Shown here one piece after another: positions 8,111 through 15,358 of a stretch of 18,474 bases of DNA (position 1 is the first letter of the stretch; each line of letters begins with the position of its first letter). Below the pieces are notes generated by a model. That model worked only from the letters and a program-made list of their open reading frames with translations, was not told where the DNA came from and did not search any database. The DNA lies in contig CAZOKZ010000082.1 of the NCBI GenBank assembly GCA_964580585.1, positions 1 through 18,474 on the forward strand, given 5' to 3'. Both the position numbers and the translations under genes were made by a program. This DNA is from CAZOKZ01 sp964580585 (lineage in GTDB: Bacteria; Sumerlaeota; Sumerlaeia; SLMS01; JAHLLQ01).

Positions 8111-8581
8111 TCAGGATTGAAATGGGCCTCCGGGCCCCACGAACAGATCCACGATTTCCGCCGAAGAATTCGCATTCATGATGCGGTCCTGGAAATCTTT
8201 TTCTTTCAAGGCACGCACCAATTTACTCAACACCTTCATATAATCGGCTGATTGCGATTCGTTACAGCCAATCATCACGATGATGTGTGCGGGTTTGTTG
8301 TCGATGGATTGAAAATCGACGCCTTTGGCGCTACGACCGACACCGATCACGAAATCGGAAATCGAAGGTATCTTAACGTGCGGCAGAGCGAGACCTATTC
8401 CTACGCCCGTAGAAAGAGCTTTTTCGCGTTCAATGATTTTGGCCAGTAAATCGTCGCGATCGGAAACACAATCGGACGTGGATAACGCGTTAACTAACTC
8501 TTCGAGAACTTGCTCCTTGGTGGAGCCTTTCAGATCGACGACGCGCTTGGCGTTGAACATTTTTTCTGGGCTAAAGGGCAT
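8111..8581 (-). CDS. PTS EIIA domain protein, PtsN/fructose-type
   Basis: This is a phosphocarrier of the PTS EIIA type 2 family (nitrogen-PTS/fructose EIIA), which takes a phosphoryl group from an HPr-like protein on a histidine. The domain shows VVDLKGSTKEQVLEELVNAL, then STGVGIGLALPH with the expected active-site His. That His is residue 68 when counted from the ATG at 8581, and the later IIVMIGCNESQSADYMKVLS stretch also fits. I chose the ATG at 8581 because it gives 156 residues, close to PtsN, and a promoter-like pair lies just upstream. The frame stays open to a GTG at 8674 (187 residues), but neither start has a strong ribosome site. No EIIB or EIIC is nearby, so a regulatory rather than transport role is likely. 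It is followed after 14 bp by the glycosyltransferase. Confidence 0.88.
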   Translation of the reverse strand: MPFSPEKMFNAKRVVDLKGSTKEQVLEELVNALSTSDCVSDRDDLLAKIIEREKALSTGVGIGLALPHVKIPSISDFVIGVGRSAKGVDFQSIDNKPAHIIVMIGCNESQSADYMKVLSKLVRALKEKDFQDRIMNANSSAEIVDLFVGPGGPFQS

Positions 8582-8605
8582 GGACAGGGCTGTTCTTTCT
8601 CGCAG

Positions 8606-8633
8606 AGAATACAACTGAAATGCCGGATTACAA
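8606..8633 (-). promoter_or_regulatory. possible sigma70-type promoter for EIIA/glycosyltransferase
   Basis: On the minus strand TTGTAA (8633-8628) is separated by 16 bases from TATTCT (8611-8606). Transcription would start about 20 bases before the ATG at 8581. This supports the shorter EIIA start but is only a consensus match. Confidence 0.3.
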
Positions 8634-8734
8634 TCCTGACGAAGGGCGAGTTCGTCAAGTGTGACCATGCACACGGAAAGAGTTTGTACGATCGTTTTCA
8701 GTCCGGCAAAATCCAGCCACCCTTTCGGGACTGC

Positions 8735-11026
8735 TCATTTCTGATAATACACAATCACGTAATCGTGCACCAGCACCACGAGGTCGGTTTTGCCGTCGCC
8801 ATTAAGGTCGGCGGATTTGATTTCGCGCGGTTCGGGCGGTGCATCGAGATTCACACGTTGCGCCATGGAGGATTCACTGTCGTAAACTTTGAAATGATAG
8901 AAGGGGTCGAGCGTCAGTTTTTCCTTTTTCTCGCGTTGCATCTCGAAAATCTCAATCATCGCTTCCTTCATTTCAACGCAAGCCAGTTGCGGGGCTGACT
9001 CTTTGTCGAGCGCAACTGTCGCCACCAACCCATATCCGCCTTCTTCGATGCGCGTTTCAACCGAATCGATGGATTCCAGCCCCCCGTTGAGCACTCGGGC
9101 ATAAACAATGGCCAGGCGGTCCGGCGCAATCAGCACAAAGTCATCGCGATTGTCGCCATCGAGGTCGATGACCTCGAACGATTGATAATCTCCGCCGTCG
9201 AATTCGATTTCGCGCAATTCTTCGTAATGACCTTCGCCTTCGCGGGTGCCAAACAGGTGAAGAGAACGCGATCCTCCGTCCAAAATCGCCACGTCACGAT
9301 GTTGCTTGCCGCGCGGAGCTGCCACACGCGCCACACGAAACCGCGAGCGGTTCGTCGAGCTGTTGAACTGTTCGGTAATCATGATCTGGCCATCTTCGCC
9401 TAAATGAAACGCTCGGGCATATTCGTCTTTGACGATCATCACATCGGGTGAATTTGCCCCTGCCAGCATTCCGGTGGAAAGACGCCCGGCGGTAATGCCT
9501 TTCAGCAAACCAGCCAGGATGCCGGTGACTTCCGTTTTTTCCAACGTCCCATTTTTGTTCTGTAAATAGACCGCGGGCATCTCATATTCAAAGAAAATCA
9601 CGTAATCGCGCACGCCATCCTGGTTCAGATCGAACACTGCTAATCCCTGGGGTTTTTCGTCCTTTTCGCCAAGCGCCAGGAGTTCCTTTGGCTGGGGCAA
9701 TGTTCCGGCGGCAGGGTCGAATTTTTCGTATCGATTCACCACGACGCGTTTATCCGTGGTTTCCTCGGCCAAAATCAAACTCGCGGAATTGGAACCATCG
9801 CCCTCGTCAATCGCCATCGCCAGCGGGCGGCTTGCCAGCGGCAGCGGCTTCGGGAATTTCAGGGTGTCTTTATCTTTGTCATCCACGCGAGCCACGCCGA
9901 CGGTTTTTTCTTCACCGCTCAGAAACAGTAGCGAGGCGGGTTCGCCTTTTTTTGCCGACCAGGGTAAAATCTGACGCAAGTCTTTGAGGCAAGGCAGTAC
10001 ATCGGAGTACAACGACCCCGTGCGTGTTTGGCGCATCAGGCGAATCGACGCGGATTTCGGCATTGCCACCAACAGGTCGAGTCGTCCGTCCCCGTCCACA
10101 TCGGCGACGGCGGAAAACGCCTTGTCGTCCCATGTGGCGGGGTCGAAACCCACGATGTGCGGATCGCTGAACACGGCATCGTCCGCGTCTCCGTCGCTAT
10201 CGATCGGATCTTCCAAACGGAATAAATTCAATTGGCGCGTTTTACCATGAATCGCCCCAAGCATCCCGCGTTCCTTTGGCTGAATCACAGGCGTTGCATA
10301 GCGCAACAGCCCGGAATCGAAAGCTACTTCGTCGGGGAATTGGCCTTCCGCCGTTTGGAAGCGCACCATCATTTCATCGCGCCGGTCGGCGGCTTGATAG
10401 ACGATGTCATTTTTGCCATCGCCGTTCAAATCCAGAATCATGGGAATCGATCCCAACGGTGCGACGGCGTAAAATGTCTGCGCGGGCTCCAAATCAATCG
10501 CGCGCGTCGTGGACGGCAAAACGTGAAATGTCTGGCCGGTCACCACCAGCAGATCGTCGCGTCCATCCCCGGTCAAATCGCCCAGGTTCAACATATCCGC
10601 TTCGAGATCGGTTTCCTGCCCCTTCTGCAACCGGCCGTTTTCGTTCTGCACCATCAGCACCAATTGCGAAGGCGACGCTGCCATCACCAGATCGATCCGG
10701 CCATCGCCGTTCACGTCGGTGGCAACCATATCGCGGATGATGTAATTCAGCGTCTGGTCTTCCTTCTCGAACGGTTCGCCATCCGTGGTGTCTTCTTTCG
10801 CATACCAGATACGCAGCAAACTGTCGTTGTTCGACACGGCAGCAAAATCCAGGACTCCGTCGCCGTTCAAGTCTGCAATGGTCAGATTGGAACTACGTCG
10901 GTGGGCTTCGAACAAATGCGGACCTTCGAGGGCGATTTTAGCCGGTTCGTCGGCAGCAGCCGAGAGGATCGGCCAGGCCAACAGACCCGCCGCCAGGGTT
11001 GCAGTCGCGAAGAAACGTTTCGTCAT
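8735..11026 (-). CDS. secreted FG-GAP/VCBS repeat beta-propeller protein
   Basis: This is a 763-residue exported protein of the FG-GAP/VCBS (integrin-alpha-like beta-propeller) type. The start is the ATG at 11026, which gives a clean signal peptide (MTKRFFATATLAAGLLAW..., cleavage near AAADE) and has AGGAAACC upstream. The frame is open a further 36 codons, but that part does not look like protein. Eight DxDGDGxxD-type calcium loops recur, near residues 52, 104, 150, 199, 309, 466, 621 and 740, each followed by a hydrophobic strand, for example DLNGDGVLDFAAV and DLNGDGKTDLVVLV. Such proteins bind calcium and act in adhesion or as envelope scaffolds; no enzyme domain is visible. It lacks a cell-wall sorting or outer-membrane anchor signal at the C-terminus. 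The EIIA gene follows after a short gap. A TATAAC at 11089-11084 on the minus strand may be its -10 element. Confidence 0.9.
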   Translation of the reverse strand: MTKRFFATATLAAGLLAWPILSAAADEPAKIALEGPHLFEAHRRSSNLTIADLNGDGVLDFAAVSNNDSLLRIWYAKEDTTDGEPFEKEDQTLNYIIRDMVATDVNGDGRIDLVMAASPSQLVLMVQNENGRLQKGQETDLEADMLNLGDLTGDGRDDLLVVTGQTFHVLPSTTRAIDLEPAQTFYAVAPLGSIPMILDLNGDGKNDIVYQAADRRDEMMVRFQTAEGQFPDEVAFDSGLLRYATPVIQPKERGMLGAIHGKTRQLNLFRLEDPIDSDGDADDAVFSDPHIVGFDPATWDDKAFSAVADVDGDGRLDLLVAMPKSASIRLMRQTRTGSLYSDVLPCLKDLRQILPWSAKKGEPASLLFLSGEEKTVGVARVDDKDKDTLKFPKPLPLASRPLAMAIDEGDGSNSASLILAEETTDKRVVVNRYEKFDPAAGTLPQPKELLALGEKDEKPQGLAVFDLNQDGVRDYVIFFEYEMPAVYLQNKNGTLEKTEVTGILAGLLKGITAGRLSTGMLAGANSPDVMIVKDEYARAFHLGEDGQIMITEQFNSSTNRSRFRVARVAAPRGKQHRDVAILDGGSRSLHLFGTREGEGHYEELREIEFDGGDYQSFEVIDLDGDNRDDFVLIAPDRLAIVYARVLNGGLESIDSVETRIEEGGYGLVATVALDKESAPQLACVEMKEAMIEIFEMQREKKEKLTLDPFYHFKVYDSESSMAQRVNLDAPPEPREIKSADLNGDGKTDLVVLVHDYVIVYYQK

Positions 11027-11152
11027 GGGAAGGTTTCCTGATTTCCGAAGGGATTGCCGCTCGCCCACCACACGCGAGCCGTGGTTATAGGGGTGCGCTT
11101 TAAGGTGCCAGAGCGGCAACGAAAAATATGACAATCATCCTGCTTGCAGGCA

Positions 11153-11182
11153 TTGATACTTGTTGAGAACGTAAAGTATCTA
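11153..11182 (+). promoter_or_regulatory. promoter with overlapping inverted repeat, for the beta-CASP RNase
   Basis: TTGATA (11153-11158) and TATCTA (11177-11182) stand 18 bases apart, giving a start of transcription near 11189. A perfect 7-bp inverted repeat, GATACTT (11155-11161) and AAGTATC (11174-11180) with a 12-base spacer, overlaps both boxes and looks like an operator. An alternative pair is TTGAGA (11163) with TATTTT (11188). Confidence 0.4.
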
Positions 11183-11216
11183 GTTCGTATTTTAAACTAA
11201 ACCTGGAGATTCCCGC

Positions 11217-12623
11217 ATGATCAAGTTCACTTCCTGGGGCGCGGCGCAAACGACCACCGGGTCGCTTCATTTGCTGCAAATCAACGGCACGAAAGTGGTG
11301 CTGGATTGCGGACTTTATCAGGGCAAACGGTCGCTCGCCCGCGAGTACAATCAGAACTTTCCGTGCGATCCAGCCGAGGTCGATTGCGTGATTCTTTCAC
11401 ATGCGCACATCGATCACTGCGGGAATTTGCCAACGTTTGTCCGCAAAGGATTCAAAGGACCAATTTATTGCACCCATGCGACGGCGGATTTGACGCGCGT
11501 ATTGCTGCGCGATTCGGCCTACATCCAGGAAAAAGACGCCACGTTTATGAATAAGATTCATAAACGCAAAGGCGAACAACCCATCACGCCGCTTTACACC
11601 ATCGAGGATGCCGAAGCGGTCTTCCCGCAACTCGTCGCGATGGGATATTATCGGGAACTCACGTTGTCGCGGAACATCGATTTCAAATTCCTCGAAGCAG
11701 GCCACATCCTCGGTTCGGCAATCACACAACTCGACATCCGAATGAACGGCACGGAAAAGCGACTGGTTTTCAGCGGCGACATCGGGCGAGGACACAATTC
11801 GATTTTGCGCGATCCGGAAATCCCGAGCGATACCGATTACTTGATCATGGAATCGACGTATGGCGCGCGTGGAACGGCACCGGTGGCGAATTTACGCGAA
11901 AGTCTGCGCGACATCGTTTCACGCGTCGCCGCGCGTGGCGGCAAGATTATCATTCCCGCGTTCAGCGTTGGCCGTACGCAAGAAATCGTCTATCAGCTCA
12001 ATAATCTGGTAAACGCGAACCAGTTGCCAAACATTCCGATGATCGTGGATAGTCCACTTTCCACCAACGTCACGAGCATCTTTCGCACGCACCCGGAATG
12101 TTACAACCGTGGCATTCGCGACGTGCTGATGAAAGACCCGAATCCGTTCGGTTTCGAGAATTTGCGCTATACGCAATCGGTGGACGAAAGCAAAGCGCTC
12201 AACGACATCAAGTACCCGTGCATTATCATCTCGGCATCGGGCATGTGCGAAGCCGGGCGGATTTTGCATCACTTGCGAAATTCGATCAGCGACCCGAAAA
12301 ATTGCGTGCTGATCGTCGGTTATCAAGCCGAGCACACCCTTGGTCGTCGGATTGTGGAGAAGCAGGACGTCGTGCGCATTTTCGGTGAGGAACATCGTCT
12401 GCGCGCAGAAGTCGAGGTGCTGAACGGCTTTTCGGCCCACGCGGACGAGAGCGAATTGAAAGACTTTGCCTTCCGCGTTAAGGAGCGCGGCGATCGGCTA
12501 TCGAAAATTTACCTGGTGCACGGAGAAATCCAGCAGCAGGAACCGTTGGCGAAATATTTACGTCATTCGTTGAACGTCGATGTCGTGATTCCCGAACGCG
12601 GGCAGGAACACGAAATGCAGTGA
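11217..12623 (+). CDS. beta-CASP metallo-beta-lactamase-fold RNase (CPSF/Ysh1-like)
   Basis: This 468-residue zinc-dependent enzyme belongs to the metallo-beta-lactamase/beta-CASP group of RNA-processing nucleases. Motif 2, HAHIDH (H62, H64, D66, H67), binds the two metals, and AGHILGS and FSGDIGRG supply the further His and Asp ligands. The beta-CASP part shows ESTYGARG (motif A), SASGMCEAGRILHHL (motif B region) and GFSAHAD (motif C). The length and the C-terminus match the common bacterial YSH1-like homologues. It has no N-terminal KH domains, unlike archaeal aCPSF1, and is not the RNase J type. It should act in the cytoplasm on RNA; the substrate is unknown. GGAG lies eight bases before the ATG. 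It is transcribed divergently from the FG-GAP gene and convergently with the beta-lactamase-fold gene. Confidence 0.93.
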   Translation: MIKFTSWGAAQTTTGSLHLLQINGTKVVLDCGLYQGKRSLAREYNQNFPCDPAEVDCVILSHAHIDHCGNLPTFVRKGFKGPIYCTHATADLTRVLLRDSAYIQEKDATFMNKIHKRKGEQPITPLYTIEDAEAVFPQLVAMGYYRELTLSRNIDFKFLEAGHILGSAITQLDIRMNGTEKRLVFSGDIGRGHNSILRDPEIPSDTDYLIMESTYGARGTAPVANLRESLRDIVSRVAARGGKIIIPAFSVGRTQEIVYQLNNLVNANQLPNIPMIVDSPLSTNVTSIFRTHPECYNRGIRDVLMKDPNPFGFENLRYTQSVDESKALNDIKYPCIIISASGMCEAGRILHHLRNSISDPKNCVLIVGYQAEHTLGRRIVEKQDVVRIFGEEHRLRAEVEVLNGFSAHADESELKDFAFRVKERGDRLSKIYLVHGEIQQQEPLAKYLRHSLNVDVVIPERGQEHEMQ

Positions 12624-12671
12624 CGTGATTCACTCGAAAAAAACTCCTCCGTCCCCCTCGGCTTCCTTGCC

Positions 12672-12710
12672 AAAAATAAATCCGGCCCAGCGGTGTTATC
12701 CGCCGGGCCG
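12672..12710 (-). terminator. intrinsic terminator for the birA/beta-lactamase-fold operon
   Basis: An 11-bp GC-rich stem (12683-12693 with 12700-12710, one A/C mismatch) has a 6-base loop. On the minus strand it is followed by ATTTATTTTTGG. The U-rich tail lies only on that strand, so it ends transcription coming from birA. It sits about 215 bases beyond the last stop codon, leaving a long 3' untranslated region. Confidence 0.7.
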
Positions 12711-12831
12711 AATGGTTATCCCGCTTCGCCGTTCAGAAGGGTTTTTGAACCTAGCCAGAAAGTGGGTGCCCGCATTACGACCTCATGTTTCCCTAACGAG
12801 AGGGCATGCAATCCGCCGAAACAAAAGACTC

Positions 12832-12850
12832 CCAATGGTATAATCATTGG
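12832..12850 (+). promoter_or_regulatory. palindrome enclosing a perfect extended -10
   Basis: The arms CCAATG (12832-12837) and CATTGG (12845-12850) flank GTATAAT, so a consensus TGnTATAAT sits in a perfect palindrome. No -35 is evident, as extended -10 promoters allow. Transcription would run antisense into the beta-lactamase-fold gene. It could equally be only a hairpin or a protein-binding site. Confidence 0.35.
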
Positions 12851-12924
12851 CTCAGAAAACTGGCAGCCGAACAAACGTCGCAGGAAATTGAAAATCCTGT
12901 CGAACTCGGGGTTATTAAGTCCAT

Positions 12925-14292
12925 TCACCCAGGTCCAGGCAACGCCAATCGACATGCCCCAGAGGAAAATTTTTGGGGCTGCATACGGTGCTTGCGCAAA
13001 TCGCGCACTGGAAGTAAACTTGCCTGAGGTCCCAATGCCAGAATCGAGCGTTGAATGCGATCGAACACCTGGTCGCGTACCGCAAAGGACTCATCCTCGA
13101 TTACTTTCGGATGATTACGATTCGACAAAAAGATCACGAACGTTTTGATGCGTGGGTTAATCCATAAACTGCATCCCGCAGCATCGTCCCAACCAAAACT
13201 GCCCGGACCCAAGCCACCCAATTGCCAACCGAGGCCCTGGTCCTGACCGTTCGACACACGCGCATCAGGCCGCGTGCTTAATTGCAACGTGCTACTGGTC
13301 ACATAATCGTCGGTTTGGCCTTCGTACATGGCAATCATCGCGCGCGCGAATACCGCCAAATCGTCCGCGTTGGTAATCGTCCCCCCATTTCCCGCCGACG
13401 GACCCAGAATGTACGCTCCCGGGTCGGCTGCTTCACCCCAGGCAAACCGCCCGTGCCATTCGGAATAAGGCCCCGGTGCGGTTTCGGCCCGTAAATTGGC
13501 GGGCAAATCCGTCACCGTGTTTGCCATCCCAAGAGGCCACGCCAATTGTTCCAGCGCCAACTTCTGAACCGGTTTGCCAAGCCGCGCTTCGATCACGAGG
13601 CCGAGCAAAATGAAATTCACGTCACTTCGCCGACAAATGGTGCCCGGCTCCAGATCGGCTTTGAGTCCGCGAAGAACGTCCTTCACTTGCTCACGCGTGC
13701 GCACGTCTTCCGGCAACGGTTTCCAAATGGGTAACCCCGACGTGTGGCGCAGCGTCATTTCGATTGTCGCATTTCCTGCATCGGAACCCTTCAATTCGGG
13801 AAGGATTCCGCCGATCTTATCCCCCAGATGCAATTCGCCGGTTTCCAACAGATGCAGTGCAATCGGCGTTACCATCACCGGCCCTGTCAAGCCACCCAAC
13901 TCATATCGCGTGGACCACTCCGCGCGATGCTTTTCCGGATCGACGATGCGATACCCCACTGCGATGGGCATGTTTTCTCCCCAGGAGGAATCGGCGTAAA
14001 TCACCGCTCCCGGTAGATTCTTTTCCATCACGCCACGAGCGACGCCCAAAATGGCTTCGGTAAACGCGTTCGGCGAAAACCCGGCCTTCGCCAGATTATC
14101 CGTGTTCAACCCCAATTGAACGAGATGCGAGTTCTGATCCAAGCGCTTCTGCAATTCGTCGGTCAGAGGCATGGCGCCACCCGTTTGGTAATGCGGCGTA
14201 TCCTGGGCCACGACGGGCACTGCAGTCGCCCCAAGGCACACGATCCAAATCACCCACACGGCTCGACGAATGGTTTCAGAAATTTTGCGCAT
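12925..14292 (-). CDS. serine beta-lactamase-fold protein, probable pseudoenzyme
   Basis: This 455-residue exported protein has a signal peptide (cleavage near VVAQ) and the fold of the beta-lactamase/PBP-like serine hydrolases (PF00144, class C and EstB-like). The family skeleton is clear: the helix following the nucleophile (VTPIALHLLETGEL), LRHTSGLP, SDVNFILLGLVIE, TNADDLAVFARAMIAM and CSLWINP...FLSNRNHP. The catalytic residues are not there. The usual ASLTK nucleophile motif is GGLTG (residues 133-137), so Ser and Lys are both Gly. The usual YSD is RSD (222-224). The GHAG position reads GNGG (301-304), and the C-terminal FGHTGFTG reads FGWDDAAG (366-373). The frame is intact, so this is not decay by frameshift. 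About 30 residues extend beyond the usual family end. GAGG precedes the ATG, six bases after the birA stop. A binding or regulatory envelope role is likely. Confidence 0.88.
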   Translation of the reverse strand: MRKISETIRRAVWVIWIVCLGATAVPVVAQDTPHYQTGGAMPLTDELQKRLDQNSHLVQLGLNTDNLAKAGFSPNAFTEAILGVARGVMEKNLPGAVIYADSSWGENMPIAVGYRIVDPEKHRAEWSTRYELGGLTGPVMVTPIALHLLETGELHLGDKIGGILPELKGSDAGNATIEMTLRHTSGLPIWKPLPEDVRTREQVKDVLRGLKADLEPGTICRRSDVNFILLGLVIEARLGKPVQKLALEQLAWPLGMANTVTDLPANLRAETAPGPYSEWHGRFAWGEAADPGAYILGPSAGNGGTITNADDLAVFARAMIAMYEGQTDDYVTSSTLQLSTRPDARVSNGQDQGLGWQLGGLGPGSFGWDDAAGCSLWINPRIKTFVIFLSNRNHPKVIEDESFAVRDQVFDRIQRSILALGPQASLLPVRDLRKHRMQPQKFSSGACRLALPGPG

Positions 14293-14298
14293 GAATCC

Positions 14299-15117
14299 TC
14301 ACGCACCGTCGAGCATATTGGTCACGAGACGGCGCCCGTGACCTTCGACGTTAACAATCAACGCGCCGGTTTCATCGACTTCTTCCGCAACGCCCCGCGT
14401 CAGTCCAAGTAGCGGGTCCTTAAACGTGACCGTTGTGCCGAAACTACAACACATCTTGCGAAATGTTTTCAGCACCCATTGAGCGCTGGGGGGATTTTCA
14501 ATACTTTCGAGCAAGGCGCTCATCAACGTAAGCGACGCGACCAGCCGCCCGGGATAATTTGCTCCCGAAACCAATTTCAGTGAGGTGGCCTGCGGCTCGG
14601 TTGGAGCACGCTCGGGCAAGTCCTCGCGGTTCTGGTCCAGATTAATCCCGACGCCAATCAAGATCGCCGCGGCGGATGTTTCACATAAGATTCCGCCGAT
14701 TTTCTGACCCGTAACCAGGACATCGTTCGGCCACTTGATGGCGATGTCTTTTACTCCGTTGCGTTCGAGTCCTTCCGCCAGCCAACACCCGACTGCCAGG
14801 GGCAGAAGCGACGTCGGTGTGATAAAAATCTTGCGAGGCGCCATTATCGTCGCCATCAGGGATGAACAAGGAGGCGCTTCCCATACGCGTTCCATCCGGC
14901 CACGGCCTTGAGATTGAAAATCCGTCAAAATCAGCCGCGCCCAGGCATCGCCACCCAGCGTCAACGTGATCCGGCGCGCTTCTGCGTTCGTCGAATCCAA
15001 TTCGCCAAACAAACGAATATCCCAATGCGGGAACAGGTTAAAAACCGACCGCCCCAGCATTTGGAGTTCTTCGCTGACTTCTGTCTTTTGGTCCACCGTT
15101 ATTGCGGGTTTTGGCAT
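14299..15117 (-). CDS. birA: biotin--[acetyl-CoA-carboxylase] ligase
   Basis: This 272-residue enzyme attaches biotin to carrier domains such as AccB, via biotinyl-AMP, in the cytoplasm. Diagnostic parts are DSTNAEA (about 41-47), QGRGR (70-74) with a following W of the adenylate-binding loop, KWPNDVLV (128-135), KIGGIL (139-144) with the biotin-site lysine, and IGVGINL. A small C-terminal beta domain is present. No N-terminal winged helix is visible, so it is a monofunctional ligase and not a BirA-type repressor. The loop reads GRGRMERVW rather than the usual GRGRRGRxW, a mild variation. The start is the ATG at 15117 with GGGAG about ten bases upstream. The beta-lactamase-fold gene follows after six bases, so the two are cotranscribed. 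Confidence 0.95.
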   Translation of the reverse strand: MPKPAITVDQKTEVSEELQMLGRSVFNLFPHWDIRLFGELDSTNAEARRITLTLGGDAWARLILTDFQSQGRGRMERVWEAPPCSSLMATIMAPRKIFITPTSLLPLAVGCWLAEGLERNGVKDIAIKWPNDVLVTGQKIGGILCETSAAAILIGVGINLDQNREDLPERAPTEPQATSLKLVSGANYPGRLVASLTLMSALLESIENPPSAQWVLKTFRKMCCSFGTTVTFKDPLLGLTRGVAEEVDETGALIVNVEGHGRRLVTNMLDGA

Positions 15118-15262
15118 CTGGAAAGAGCTCCCTTTGCAATCGCATTCGTATCTGCTTACCGAACGCGTCGCGGCGAGCCAACCCGATTGTTTGACAAAGA
15201 ATACAGGATGATCGTTCAGGCTACCAGGGTCCCCCCCCAGATTCTCCAGCCTGTCGCGCTCG

Positions 15263-15340
15263 TCACCTTCCCGAATACAAAACCACCAACAACAGCATCT
15301 CCCACACCTTCTTCAGCTCAATTTCCAGTTGTTTGATCAT
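15263..15340 (-). CDS. possible 25-residue small protein downstream of the prepilin
   Basis: This is a short frame starting at ATG 15340, immediately after a very good ribosome site (GGTGAGGAG ending one base before the ATG), and 18 bp after the prepilin stop. It encodes a Lys/Glu-rich N-terminal half followed by a hydrophobic run (MLLLVVLY), which would form one short amphipathic or membrane-inserting helix. Such a strong, well-placed ribosome site is the main evidence; the reading frame alone is too short to be significant. I do not recognise it. Confidence 0.35.
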   Translation of the reverse strand: MIKQLEIELKKVWEMLLLVVLYSGR

Positions 15341-15358
15341 GCTCCTCACCGCCTCCAT

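Larger units (their letters stand above)
12624..12924. other. intergenic region between convergent genes
   Basis: This 301-bp stretch between convergent genes holds a minus-strand terminator hairpin (12672-12710) and a palindrome containing TGGTATAAT (12832-12850). A 79-codon minus-strand frame (12716-12955) overlaps the end of the upstream gene and stops five bases before the terminator stem. It has no clear ribosome site or recognisable domain, so I do not call it a gene. A CTCCGTCCCC repeat copy lies at 12647-12656. Confidence 0.6.

Noticed and set aside
8699..8733. CAGTCC/GGACTG stem after the FG-GAP gene as a terminator
   Set aside because: Only six base pairs at the base with a large irregular interior, and no U-tract on the minus strand.
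10232..11041. Plus-strand 269-codon frame within the FG-GAP gene
   Set aside because: It is antisense to the repeated calcium-loop coding sequence, and the product has no recognisable domain.
12716..12955. 79-codon minus-strand frame after the beta-lactamase-fold gene
   Set aside because: It has a weak start context, no recognisable motif, and overlaps the upstream gene; it is kept only as a possibility under the 3' untranslated region finding.
15229..15240. Homopolymer tract of eight C residues (and seven G at 1441-1447) as phase-variation switches
   Set aside because: Both lie outside coding frames and not within a promoter spacer I can define; they may also be sequencing artefacts.
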